Of a stretch of DNA of 64,000 nucleotides, positions 17,872 through 26,524 are shown one piece after another. Made by a program: the position numbers and the translations under genes. Origin of the DNA: Prevotella sp. UBA6994 (GTDB lineage Bacteria > Bacteroidota > Bacteroidia > Bacteroidales > Bacteroidaceae). Where the stretch lies: assembly GCA_002449845.1 (NCBI GenBank), contig DJXW01000024.1, positions 1 through 64,000 of the forward strand. Direction: 5' to 3'. A model generated the notes under the pieces. That model saw only the letters and a program-made list of their open reading frames with translations, was not told where the DNA came from and searched no databases. Numbering within the stretch: position 1 is the first letter of the stretch; each line of letters opens with the position of its first letter.

Positions 17872-19407
17872 TTATTTTGCAAATGCAACAGAACGAGTCT
17901 CACGGATTACTGTAATCTTAACTTGTCCAGGATAAGTCATCTCATTTTGGATCTTCGTTGCGATTTCGCCACTGAGTGCTTCTGTCTCCTTATCGTCCAT
18001 CTTGTCTGCTCCGACAATGACACGAAGTTCACGTCCTGCTTGAATGGCGTAAGTCTTGGTAACGCCAGGATAGCTCATGGCTATTGCCTCAAGATCGTTC
18101 AGTCGCTTGATATAGGCTTCAACTATTTCGCGACGAGCACCTGGACGAGCGCCTGAAATAGCATCGCATACTTGTACGATTGGTGCAAGAAGAGTGTTCA
18201 TCTCTGCCTCATCATGGTGAGAGGCAATGGCATTGCAAATATCTGGTTTCTCCTTAAACTTTTCAGCAATCTTGGCACCATATAATGCGTGTGGCAGTTC
18301 ACTTTCCTCATCAGGTACTTTTCCGATGTCGTGCAACAAGCCTGCTCGTTTTGCCTTCTTAGGATTAAGGCCTAACTCTGAAGCCATCACCGCGCACAAA
18401 TTAGCGGTCTCTCGTGCATGTTGCAGAAGATTTTGACCATAAGAACTACGGTATTTCATTTTTCCTACAATCCTAATTAATTCAGGATGTAATCCATGAA
18501 TACCTAAATCAATAGCTGTGCGTTTGCCTGTTTCGATGATTTCATTGTCTAATTGCTTTTTCACTTTGGCAACCACTTCCTCAATTCGAGCGGGGTGAAT
18601 GCGACCATCTGCAACCAATTGGTGGAGAGCCAAGCGACAAACCTCGCGACGAATTGGATCAAAAGCGGAAATAACAATGGCCTCTGGAGTATCATCAACG
18701 ACGATTTCTACACCAGCAGCGGCTTCAAGAGCACGAATATTACGACCTTCACGACCGATGATTCTTCCCTTTACCTCATCGCTGTCAATATGGAAAACAC
18801 TTACAGAATTTTCAATGGCAGTCTCTGTGGCAACGCGTTGAATGGTTTGGATAACTATTTTTTTTGCCTGAGCGTTTGCGTTGAGCTTAGCCTCATCCAT
18901 GATTTCGTTTATGTAGCTTGCTGCTTCAGTACGAGCTTCATCTTTAAGGCTTTCTACCAATCTGCTTTTTGCTTCTTCTGCACTAAGTCCAGAAAGTTCT
19001 TCCAACTTAGCACGCTCTTGATTTTGCATTTTTTCAAGTTCTTCTTGCTTAATGCTCAAGAGTTTCTTTTCGTTTTCAACACGTTGTTGGCTTTGGTCAA
19101 GTTCTTGTTTACGTCTTCCAAGTTCTTCTTGTCGTTGATTAAGAGTCATTTCACGTTGTTTCAACTTGTTTTCGTTTTGTTGAAACCTTTGATTACGTTG
19201 TTGGGCCTCTTTCTCAAGTTCACTTTTCTTATTCAAGAAATTCTCCCTTACTTCGAGTAGTTTCTTTTCTTTAATCACCTCAGCTTCCTTTTCGGCAACT
19301 GACATCATCTCATTATATTTTCCTTTAATGACATATCGGAAAATTAGATAGCCAATGACACCTCCAATGATAAGAGCCAAAATAGCTGTTATAAAAATAC
19401 CAATCAT
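17872..19407 (-). CDS. rny: Ribonuclease Y
   Basis: RNase Y is a membrane-anchored endoribonuclease that starts decay of many mRNAs. The 511-residue protein has an N-terminal anchor (IGIFITAILALIIGGVIGYL) and a long coiled coil (about residues 35-200, full of E, K and Q). A KH RNA-binding domain follows (GRIIGREGRNIRALEAAAGV), then an HD metal-dependent phosphohydrolase domain with LLHDIGKVPDEE and ASHHDEAE. Length and order are normal for the family. It is the last gene of a minus-strand operon behind a coiled-coil protein and zapA, an order I believe is common in Bacteroidota. Confidence 0.96.
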   Translation of the reverse strand: MIGIFITAILALIIGGVIGYLIFRYVIKGKYNEMMSVAEKEAEVIKEKKLLEVRENFLNKKSELEKEAQQRNQRFQQNENKLKQREMTLNQRQEELGRRKQELDQSQQRVENEKKLLSIKQEELEKMQNQERAKLEELSGLSAEEAKSRLVESLKDEARTEAASYINEIMDEAKLNANAQAKKIVIQTIQRVATETAIENSVSVFHIDSDEVKGRIIGREGRNIRALEAAAGVEIVVDDTPEAIVISAFDPIRREVCRLALHQLVADGRIHPARIEEVVAKVKKQLDNEIIETGKRTAIDLGIHGLHPELIRIVGKMKYRSSYGQNLLQHARETANLCAVMASELGLNPKKAKRAGLLHDIGKVPDEESELPHALYGAKIAEKFKEKPDICNAIASHHDEAEMNTLLAPIVQVCDAISGARPGARREIVEAYIKRLNDLEAIAMSYPGVTKTYAIQAGRELRVIVGADKMDDKETEALSGEIATKIQNEMTYPGQVKITVIRETRSVAFAK

Positions 19408-19436
19408 ATAAAACTATTTAAATATTCTCAATTTCA

Positions 19437-19739
19437 TTAACTTTTCAGAGTATCTTCGATTTCTGAAGTCAACTTGTTGAGAATATCACTATAAGGTGCC
19501 GTGTCATTTCTATTCGACTCTTTTTCATATCGAAGTGCAATATGGATAAGAGCCATATAAAGAATATCCTTATCCGTTCTTTTCCCCTTGAAAAGAGACG
19601 CATAAGTATTAACGGTATCTGTTATAAGCTTTGCCGCATTACGATAATAAATCTCTTCATCACGTTGAATCGTAATGTTCAGATCTGTATCATATACATG
19701 CAATCTTATATGTAACTTGTCTCTGTTTTCTTCAGCCAT
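19437..19739 (-). CDS. zapA: Cell division protein ZapA
   Basis: ZapA promotes bundling of FtsZ filaments at the division site. The 100-residue protein fits the family in length and layout: an N-terminal beta-rich part with IRLHVYDTDLNITIQRDEE, then AAKLITDTVNTYASLF and a helical C-terminus used for dimerisation. The ATG at 19739 is preferred over a TTG one codon upstream. It begins 6 nt after the stop of the coiled-coil gene and is followed after 29 nt by rny, so the three are one operon. Confidence 0.85.
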   Translation of the reverse strand: MAEENRDKLHIRLHVYDTDLNITIQRDEEIYYRNAAKLITDTVNTYASLFKGKRTDKDILYMALIHIALRYEKESNRNDTAPYSDILNKLTSEIEDTLKS

Positions 19740-19745
19740 CAACTC

Positions 19746-20042
19746 TTACTGTTTCTCACTCAATAACGTGATACACTTATTGACATCTCGGATAAGCTTA
19801 GACAATCGTTTTTGGGCATCTTCCATGTCGCCATCAGATATTTCAATCATCTTTGCCATCTTTAAGCTGGTGTAGTCATTTTGCATCTGACTCAACTTTG
19901 CCTCAAGTTCTTTTATTTGAGACTCTCGCTTTTTCAACTTTTCTTGCAAGGCATTGATTTCTCTTTTTTTCTCATCGTATTGGAGTATCAGTTGCCTTAC
20001 ACGAGTGGTGAAAAGTGTTAAAGTTTTCTCATTTGCATTCAT
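19746..20042 (-). CDS. Small coiled-coil protein upstream of zapA
   Basis: A 98-residue hydrophilic protein. Residues about 20-65 form a strong coiled coil (INALQEKLKKRESQIKELEA), and the C-terminal part is also helical. There is no signal peptide or membrane segment. The start at 20042 is chosen because the promoter -7 box at 20061-20068 overlaps the longer in-frame ATG at 20063. Its position just before zapA suggests a division role, perhaps like a ZapB-type partner; that is inference only. I do not recognise a named family. Confidence 0.7.
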   Translation of the reverse strand: MNANEKTLTLFTTRVRQLILQYDEKKREINALQEKLKKRESQIKELEAKLSQMQNDYTSLKMAKMIEISDGDMEDAQKRLSKLIRDVNKCITLLSEKQ

Positions 20043-20060
20043 GAAACTACAATTTGAGTG

Positions 20061-20092
20061 CAAAGTTAATTTTTTTATTTGATAAAACCAAA
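20061..20092 (-). promoter_or_regulatory. Promoter of the coiled-coil/zapA/rny operon
   Basis: On the minus strand: -33 TTTG (20092-20089), 20 nt, -7 TAACTTTG (20068-20061). This is an exact match to the Bacteroidota consensus and places the transcript start near 20056. Confidence 0.75.
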
Positions 20093-20145
20093 CATTTTGT
20101 TGGTTTTATTTAAGATAAGGTTATACTCGTCACTCTTTTTCCCCA

Positions 20146-20775
20146 TCATTTAGATGTGGTTTCTTCTTTTGGTTTTGGTTCTTTTTTTGCCAACATAACA
20201 ATCTGATAGACAAAATCTGTAACCCATTTTTGACTGAATCCTAATCTTTTGTTGTATTGTCTAATAGCCACAATCGTTTTCAATACAGATGCATCACTGA
20301 AGTCGTTCTTGTTGAAGATGTCGTTAACGGTCTTCTCAGTCATTGCATAAATAGCTTTTTTCATAAATGAAGGCACACGTAATTTGAACTTCATCAGGTT
20401 GCCAATCAACATCATTAAGTCTTGAGAAAAAGCTTGGAATTGAATTAAATACATTTGCACATCTTGTATCTTGTGGCAGTTTTTCCTTATGCTTTGATCT
20501 ATTTCCTTGAAGAAATCGTCATTGGTGTTGTAAATTTCTTTCAGCATCTTCTTGCACTGATTTTTTTCACCAATACCTAATTTGTTGTTAACTGTTGGTA
20601 CATGAAGTGTAGCTTTGAACAATCTCAAGTCTGGAAGCATGGAGAGATTGTTAATGCCTAAATTTGCAGCTAGTGATGCTTGGAAATAAACTCTAATAAG
20701 TGTCATGTAATCTTCCATTCCACCAGCTTTGTCTGTATCGGCTTTTTTACCAAATAATTTTGAGAAAAAACTCAT
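20146..20775 (-). CDS. Conserved-looking hypothetical protein, unknown function
   Basis: A 209-residue soluble protein that I do not recognise. It starts MSFFSKLFGKK and has a helical body with several Phe/Met/Lys-rich segments (VYFQASLAANLGINNL, IDQSIRKNCHKIQDVQMYLI). It ends in a charged Lys/Pro/Glu tail. There is no signal peptide, membrane helix or known catalytic motif. The start at 20775 is supported by a consensus promoter at 20828-20858, which rules out upstream ATGs. It stands alone on the minus strand between the zapA operon and the divergent exopolysaccharide operon. Confidence 0.7.
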   Translation of the reverse strand: MSFFSKLFGKKADTDKAGGMEDYMTLIRVYFQASLAANLGINNLSMLPDLRLFKATLHVPTVNNKLGIGEKNQCKKMLKEIYNTNDDFFKEIDQSIRKNCHKIQDVQMYLIQFQAFSQDLMMLIGNLMKFKLRVPSFMKKAIYAMTEKTVNDIFNKNDFSDASVLKTIVAIRQYNKRLGFSQKWVTDFVYQIVMLAKKEPKPKEETTSK

Positions 20776-20827
20776 AATCGTTAAAATATTTTCTTTTAGT
20801 TTAAACTTGTTATGTTTTAATTTTTTG

Positions 20828-20858
20828 CAAAAATACAACAATCTATTTGAATAACAAA
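20828..20858 (-). promoter_or_regulatory. Promoter of the hypothetical gene at 20146-20775
   Basis: Minus strand: TTTG (20858-20855), 19 nt, TATTTTTG (20835-20828). Good consensus match, with a leader of about 45 nt. Confidence 0.65.
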
Positions 20859-21024
20859 ATATTTTGGAAAGTTCTAAAACAGATAAACTTATATTTCCCA
20901 TTCTTTAGTTCTTGAATCTTGGTTGTTGTGTCATTTTTAGCATGTAGATTCTTAAAAACATGAATAATATCCTTAAAAAAGGAACATTTTTTATCTTCTA
21001 TTTTTTAGTATACATATTTTTTCG

Positions 21025-21032
21025 TATCTTTG
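21025..21032 (+). promoter_or_regulatory. -7 element of the exopolysaccharide operon promoter
   Basis: TATCTTTG, 48 nt before the start of the initiating transferase gene. No convincing -33 box was seen. Confidence 0.5.
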
Positions 21033-21080
21033 CGCAGTTTTTCGACATATTAAATAGGAGAATTATATCATCGTTAAAAA

Positions 21081-22538
21081 ATGAGACAATATTCAAGTGG
21101 CAATGATATCATCAGAGTAATTGTGATATTGGGCGATTTTGTTTTGCTCAGTATCTTGATTATGGCATTTTATTATCTTCTGCCTCAGGATATGTTGCCT
21201 GTCTATTTCAAATCTTCTATTAAAGAGGTTCTTCTAGTATCGAACTTCTCTATGTTGATTGCCCAATATTTTTTCCATACGATAATCCACTTCAGGAAAA
21301 TTCGCTTGAACGTGATTTTTTTAAGGGTGCTTAAATTGACATTTGCACAAGCCATAGTCATGTTTGTGGCACTCCGTATCATCAGCGATGGTGGTGGATT
21401 GTTCCAATTCATGTTGATTTTCATCCCAGCTCTTTATGCTACACTTCTCATTGCTCGCTTGACAGAAAGAAATGTTTTGAAGTTTTATAGAAAAAGAGGT
21501 GGTAATACAAGAAGCGTAGTGTTCGTAGGCAGTGACCCTGCAAATTTGATGCTTTACAAGGATTTGATAGCAGAACCAACTACTGGATATATCGTAAAGG
21601 GTTATTTTAGCAATGACGTAATAGAAGATTGCCCTGATGAATTCGTAAAGCTTGGTTCAATAGATGATTTGAATAAAACCATTGAGTCAGATAATTACAA
21701 TATATTGGTTAAAAAAGTTCATCAAAAAGATGATTCTTTTAGATTGGACTTGATAGATGAATTCTTTTGTTGTCTTTCTCATGATGAATCCGAAGAGATT
21801 ATTCGTATTATGAGATTTTGTGACAATAATATTATTCATTTCCACTATGTGCCGAGAATGTATGGGAATTTTAGGCTTCATCTCAAGCCCGAAAGATTTG
21901 GTGACATGTCTCTATATACCAATTTGCGTGAACCACTGACATATATGAGCAATAAAATCGTTAAAAGATTGTTTGATATAGTTTTCAGTTTAATTGCTTG
22001 TATCTTGTTATTGCCATTTATTCCTATTATAGGACTTATCATACTTTGTCAAAGTCGTGGTCCTATCTTTTTTAAGCAGGAACGTACGGGATTGAATGGA
22101 AAAACATTCTTGTGCTATAAATTTAGATCTATGCATGTAAACAGTGATGCAAATACCAAACAGGCTACAAAAGATGATCCTCGTAAATTTGCCTTTGGGG
22201 AATTTATGAGAAAGACTAATATAGATGAACTGCCACAGTTTTTTAATGTTTTAGTAGGAGATATGAGCGTGGTTGGACCACGTCCTCACATGGTATACCA
22301 TACGGAACATTATCGTAAACTGATAGATAAGTATATGGTTCGTCATTTCAGCAGACCAGGTATTACTGGATGGGCGCAAGTTACTGGTTTCCGTGGTGAA
22401 ACGAAAGAATTGTGGCAAATGGAGGAACGAATCCGAAGAGACATATGGTATATTGAAAATTGGTCTTTTTGGTTGGATTTAAAAATTATTTTAATGACTT
22501 TTACATCTTTTTTTAAACACGATAAAAACGCATACTAA
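21081..22538 (+). CDS. Initiating sugar-phosphate transferase for exopolysaccharide (WcaJ/polyprenyl glycosylphosphotransferase)
   Basis: The enzyme should move a hexose-1-phosphate from a nucleotide sugar to undecaprenyl phosphate, the first step of a surface polysaccharide. The 485 residues contain four N-terminal membrane helices (from ILGDFVLLSILIMAFYYLL), a CoA-binding-like region around 145-250 (RSVVFVGSDPANLMLYKDL), a fifth helix near 300 and the catalytic bacterial sugar transferase domain. The latter has GPIFFKQERTGLNGKTF, YKFRSM, DELPQFFNVLVGDMS and VGPRPH, all standard motifs. It is followed after 2 nt by rmlA and then the Wzc-like gene. The sugar moved cannot be told. Confidence 0.92.
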   Translation: MRQYSSGNDIIRVIVILGDFVLLSILIMAFYYLLPQDMLPVYFKSSIKEVLLVSNFSMLIAQYFFHTIIHFRKIRLNVIFLRVLKLTFAQAIVMFVALRIISDGGGLFQFMLIFIPALYATLLIARLTERNVLKFYRKRGGNTRSVVFVGSDPANLMLYKDLIAEPTTGYIVKGYFSNDVIEDCPDEFVKLGSIDDLNKTIESDNYNILVKKVHQKDDSFRLDLIDEFFCCLSHDESEEIIRIMRFCDNNIIHFHYVPRMYGNFRLHLKPERFGDMSLYTNLREPLTYMSNKIVKRLFDIVFSLIACILLLPFIPIIGLIILCQSRGPIFFKQERTGLNGKTFLCYKFRSMHVNSDANTKQATKDDPRKFAFGEFMRKTNIDELPQFFNVLVGDMSVVGPRPHMVYHTEHYRKLIDKYMVRHFSRPGITGWAQVTGFRGETKELWQMEERIRRDIWYIENWSFWLDLKIILMTFTSFFKHDKNAY

Positions 22539-22540
22539 TT

Positions 22541-23416
22541 ATGAAAGGAATAGTTTTGGCTGGAGGATCGGGAACGAGGCTTTATCCTATAACCAAGGGG
22601 ATAAGTAAGCAACTCATACCTATTTTTGATAAGCCTATGATATATTATCCGATATCTGTACTGATGCTATCTGGCATCAGGGATATCTTGATTATTTCTA
22701 CACCTCATGATTTACCGAGATTCCGTCGCCTTTTGGGAGATGGTAGTGATTTCGGTGTCCATTTTGAATATGCCGAACAACCAAGTCCTGATGGTTTGGC
22801 CCAAGCATTTATTATTGGTGAAGAATTTATAGGGAAAGATAGTGTGTGTCTTGTACTTGGTGATAACATTTTCCATGGTGCAGGTTTCACTTCGTTATTG
22901 AAGGAAAGTGTCATAGATGCAGAGCAGCATGGAAATGCGTCTGTTTTTGGATATTTCGTCAATGATCCTGAAAGATATGGCGTGGCAGAAATAGATGACA
23001 ATGGTAATTGTGTAAGCATAGAGGAAAAGCCACAACATCCCAAAAGCAATTATGCCGTTGTAGGCCTTTATTTCTATCCTAACAATGTGGTTGAGATTGC
23101 TAAAAACATCAAACCAAGTAAAAGAGGAGAATTGGAAATAACAAGCGTAAACCAAGAATACCTGAATCGAAGACAATTAAAGGTGAAAAAACTTCAAAGG
23201 GGATTTGCTTGGTTAGATACAGGTACTCATGATAGTTTAAGTGAAGCAAGTACCTTTATAGAGGTTATCGAGAAACGGCAAGGATTGAAAATCGCGTGTC
23301 TTGAAGAAATTGCCTTATACAAGGGGTGGATTACTAAGGAACAATTAAAGCAGATAGCTCAACCAATGGCCAAGAATCAATATGGTCAATATTTACTTCA
23401 ATTAGCAGAACAATAA
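22541..23416 (+). CDS. rmlA: Glucose-1-phosphate thymidylyltransferase
   Basis: RmlA makes dTDP-glucose from dTTP and glucose-1-phosphate, the first step toward dTDP-rhamnose and related sugars. The 291 residues fit the family exactly. The N-terminal nucleotide-binding signature GIVLAGGSGTRLYPITKG is complete. DNIFHGAG, EKPQHPKSNYAVVGLYFY and AWLDTGTHDSL mark the active site. rmlB, C and D are not in this window, so the rest of the pathway is encoded elsewhere. It starts 2 nt after the transferase stop and is probably translationally coupled to it. Confidence 0.96.
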   Translation: MKGIVLAGGSGTRLYPITKGISKQLIPIFDKPMIYYPISVLMLSGIRDILIISTPHDLPRFRRLLGDGSDFGVHFEYAEQPSPDGLAQAFIIGEEFIGKDSVCLVLGDNIFHGAGFTSLLKESVIDAEQHGNASVFGYFVNDPERYGVAEIDDNGNCVSIEEKPQHPKSNYAVVGLYFYPNNVVEIAKNIKPSKRGELEITSVNQEYLNRRQLKVKKLQRGFAWLDTGTHDSLSEASTFIEVIEKRQGLKIACLEEIALYKGWITKEQLKQIAQPMAKNQYGQYLLQLAEQ

Positions 23417-23429
23417 AATTATAAATAAA

Positions 23430-25958
23430 ATGGAAGAAAGAAAAGATTTCACTTTAGACAGTGTGTTGGAACAAGAGGATAAAAATACCTTTGATTTCCA
23501 ATCGATTTTGAAGACCATTATTCTTAACTGGCAATGGTTCTTACTTGCACTGATTATCAGCCTCGGTACGGCTGCACTCTTTTTACGTTATGCCACACCT
23601 ATTTATCAAGCCAGAGCTAAGATGCTGATCAAGGATGAGGATGGTAATGGCAACCGTCGTGGTAGTATGCTTAACATGGCAAACCTTGGTATGATGACTA
23701 ACTCTACTGGTATTGACAATGAGATGGAAATTTTAAAGTCTCATTCTATTGCAGAACGAGTTGTTAGGGACCTTAAATTATATGTGACGTATATTGCAGA
23801 GGGAAAAATTAAGGATAGGTTGGTTTATGCTACTCAGCCAATTACAGTTGATATAGACCAAGTTCATTTGAATAAAATGACTTCTTCTATTCTTTTACAG
23901 ATTGTTCGTGAAGGAAAGAATTATCATATTACTGGTTCTTATTATGTTCCAATTGAGGATGGACCAGATGAAGGTCCTTTTGGGATTGATAAAACTTTTG
24001 CCAAATTACCTGCAACAATAGCAACTCGTGCAGGAATCCTTTCCTTCAGTCTGAATGGAAATAGAGATCTTAGAGATGGATCTGTGCTTAAGGTTAGAAT
24101 TTCTCCTGTTAGTTCTATTGGAAACAAATATGCTTCAGCACTCTCTGTGGCTCCAACTTCTAAAACCACAACTATTGCTGCACTAACTCTGTCGGATGAA
24201 ATTCCTCAACGCGCAATTGATTATTTGAAGCAATTGGTTATTTGTTACAATGAACAAGCCAATGAGGATAAAAATGAAATTGCTTTCCGTACAGAGGCAT
24301 TTATCAATGATCGTCTGGAGAAAATTAATGCTGAACTCGGTACCACGGAAGGTGAGTTGGAAGCATACAAGAAACGCAACCGTATGGTGCAATTAAGTGT
24401 TAATGCCAACCAAGCAATTAGTAATGCCAATCAATATGAGCAAAGATTACAAGAAGCAAACACTCAAGTTGCTTTGTTGAATAGTTTGCAGGATTACATG
24501 GATCAGCCTTCAAACAAGTATCAGACATTGCCAACCAATGTTGGTTTGAGTGACCAAAGTGCTTCACATTTGATTAACAAATACAACGAAATAGTTTTGG
24601 AGCGTAACCGTCTGCTTCGTAGTGCATCGGAAAATAGCCCAACAGTGCTTCCTTTGACTTCTCAACTTGATGACTTGAGCAAGAGCATCAATGGCGCTAT
24701 GGCTCAAAGTCGTAAAAACATGGAGATTCAACGGAGTTCTATCGCTTCTCAATTTGGCAAATACACAGGACAGGTAAGTCAAACTCCTGAACAGGAACAC
24801 ATGCTTTCTCAGATTGGTCGTCAACAAGAGGTGAAATCAGGACTTTATTTGATGCTCCTTCAAAAACGTGAGGAAAACTCTATCGAACTTGCTGCTACGG
24901 CTGATAAGGGTAAGATGATTGATGTACCCGTTTATGCAGGTCAGGTGAGTCCTAAATCAAATATGATTATGCTCATCGCTTTGCTGTTAGGTCTTGTTGT
25001 TCCAGCCGTTATATTCTTCCTTCTCAAGTTCTTCCGTTATAAGATTGAAGGTCATGATGATGTTGTACGTCTCACCAAATTGCCAATTTTGGCAGATGTG
25101 GCTGTTGCCAGTGATACGGCTAAATCAAAAGCTGACATTGTTGTACATGAGAACAAGAACAATCAAATGGAGGAAATCTTCCGTTCTATGCGTACCAACT
25201 TGCAATTTATGATGAAAGAAGGGGAGAAGGTAATCCTGTTTACATCTACTACATCTGGTGAAGGTAAGACGTTTAACGCAGCTAACTTGGCTGTCAGTTT
25301 CGCCCTCCTTGGCAAAAAGGTAATCATTGTTGGTCTTGATATCCGTAAACCTCGTTTGGCAGAGTTGTTCGAAATCGATGATCATAAGCATGGTATTACC
25401 CCATTGCTTTCCCAGAATGCTCCTTCTTGGGAAGATGTAAATGCAAATATTGTTCCTTCGGGTGTTAACAACAGTCTCGACCTTCTGTTGGCAGGTCCTA
25501 TTCCACCAAACCCAACTGAGTTGGTTGCTCGTCCCTCATTGGAGATTATCATGAATCATTTGAAAGACCATTATGATTATATCATTATAGATACTGCTCC
25601 TGTGGGTCTTGTTACGGATACCTTGCAAATTGGTCGTGTTGCAGATGCAACGGTTTACATGTGTCGTGCAGACTACACTCCAAGAGAAAGTTTCAATCTG
25701 ATTAATAGTCTCAGTAACGAAAACAAATTGCCAAATATGTCAGTTGTTCTCAATGGTATTGATATGTCTAAGAAGAAATATGGATACTATTATGGATACG
25801 GACGTTATGGTAAGTATGGACGTTACGGACGTTACAATTCAAGGTATGGCCGCTACGGTAATTACGGTAGTTATGGTAGCTACGGAACATACGGCTCATA
25901 CGGAAATTATTCAAACAGCCATTACGGTGACAAGAATGACACATCAGTTAAACGCTAA
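23430..25958 (+). CDS. Wzc-like tyrosine autokinase / polysaccharide chain-length regulator
   Basis: The 842-residue inner-membrane protein controls polymerisation and export of exopolysaccharide. It has a Wzz domain with a membrane helix near residues 30-50 (WFLLALIISLGTAALFL), a long periplasmic coiled-coil region and a second helix near 515-535 (MIMLIALLLGLVVPAVIFFL). The cytoplasmic BY-kinase domain has Walker A (TSTTSGEGKTFNAANLA), Walker A' (VIIVGLDIRKPRLAELF) and Walker B (YDYIIIDTAPVGLVTD). The last ~55 residues (784-836) are an unusually dense Gly-Tyr tail with about 18 tyrosines in YGRYG/YGSYG repeats. This is probably the autophosphorylation cluster. It lies in the operon after rmlA. 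Confidence 0.93.
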   Translation: MEERKDFTLDSVLEQEDKNTFDFQSILKTIILNWQWFLLALIISLGTAALFLRYATPIYQARAKMLIKDEDGNGNRRGSMLNMANLGMMTNSTGIDNEMEILKSHSIAERVVRDLKLYVTYIAEGKIKDRLVYATQPITVDIDQVHLNKMTSSILLQIVREGKNYHITGSYYVPIEDGPDEGPFGIDKTFAKLPATIATRAGILSFSLNGNRDLRDGSVLKVRISPVSSIGNKYASALSVAPTSKTTTIAALTLSDEIPQRAIDYLKQLVICYNEQANEDKNEIAFRTEAFINDRLEKINAELGTTEGELEAYKKRNRMVQLSVNANQAISNANQYEQRLQEANTQVALLNSLQDYMDQPSNKYQTLPTNVGLSDQSASHLINKYNEIVLERNRLLRSASENSPTVLPLTSQLDDLSKSINGAMAQSRKNMEIQRSSIASQFGKYTGQVSQTPEQEHMLSQIGRQQEVKSGLYLMLLQKREENSIELAATADKGKMIDVPVYAGQVSPKSNMIMLIALLLGLVVPAVIFFLLKFFRYKIEGHDDVVRLTKLPILADVAVASDTAKSKADIVVHENKNNQMEEIFRSMRTNLQFMMKEGEKVILFTSTTSGEGKTFNAANLAVSFALLGKKVIIVGLDIRKPRLAELFEIDDHKHGITPLLSQNAPSWEDVNANIVPSGVNNSLDLLLAGPIPPNPTELVARPSLEIIMNHLKDHYDYIIIDTAPVGLVTDTLQIGRVADATVYMCRADYTPRESFNLINSLSNENKLPNMSVVLNGIDMSKKKYGYYYGYGRYGKYGRYGRYNSRYGRYGNYGSYGSYGTYGSYGNYSNSHYGDKNDTSVKR

Positions 25959-25991
25959 TTGCGTTTAACTGATGCTCAAACCTTATTATAT

Positions 25992-26435
25992 ATGGTTATT
26001 GGTGTAGATTTTGACGGTACTATAGTCGAAGACAGATATCCTGAGATTGGACCTGAGATTCCATTTGCTACGGATACTTTACGAATGCTCATCAAGCAAC
26101 AGCATCGTGTCATTTTATGGACAGTACGCGAAGGCGAATTGTTAAAAAAGGCTGTTGATTGGTGCCGGGAACGTGGCGTGGAGTTTTATTCCATCAATAA
26201 AGATTATCCAGAGGAAAAAGAGGAGTGGAATAATCATTTCTCAAGAAAGATAAAAGCCAATGTCTTTATCGACTCTCATAACGTGGGAGGTATTCCTGAA
26301 TGGGGACAAATCTATCACATGATAAACGATGGTACTAATTTCAAGACCTTAGTGTCTGAGGCAAGCAGAACCAGTATCGATAGTTACGAAACACCAAAAA
26401 ACAATTGGAAAAAGAAACTGAAACTATCTAAGTGA
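25992..26435 (+). CDS. HAD-superfamily phosphatase-like protein
   Basis: A small HAD hydrolase of 147 residues. The start at 25992 puts the nucleophile motif GVDFDGTIVEDRYPEIG right at the N-terminus, as usual for this group. The remaining motifs are VILWTVREGE (motif II) and the acidic end FIDSHNVGG (motif IV-like). There is no cap domain of note. Related small Bacteroidota HAD proteins are found beside capsule genes, and this one follows the Wzc-like gene after 33 nt. It may dephosphorylate a sugar phosphate; the substrate is unknown. The operon ends here at a hairpin. Confidence 0.8.
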   Translation: MVIGVDFDGTIVEDRYPEIGPEIPFATDTLRMLIKQQHRVILWTVREGELLKKAVDWCRERGVEFYSINKDYPEEKEEWNNHFSRKIKANVFIDSHNVGGIPEWGQIYHMINDGTNFKTLVSEASRTSIDSYETPKNNWKKKLKLSK

Positions 26436-26468
26436 TATTTTCTAATATCTTTCAATTGTATATGTACT

Positions 26469-26509
26469 AATAAAACTGAGCGCATCATTAAGACGCGCTC
26501 AGTTTTATT
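26469..26509. terminator. Bidirectional terminator between convergent operons
   Basis: Perfect 15-bp stem AATAAAACTGAGCGC / GCGCTCAGTTTTATT with an 11-nt loop. It serves both the exopolysaccharide operon (plus) and the tamA-like gene (minus). Confidence 0.85.
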
Positions 26510-26524
26510 ATAAGGGTGATTTCG

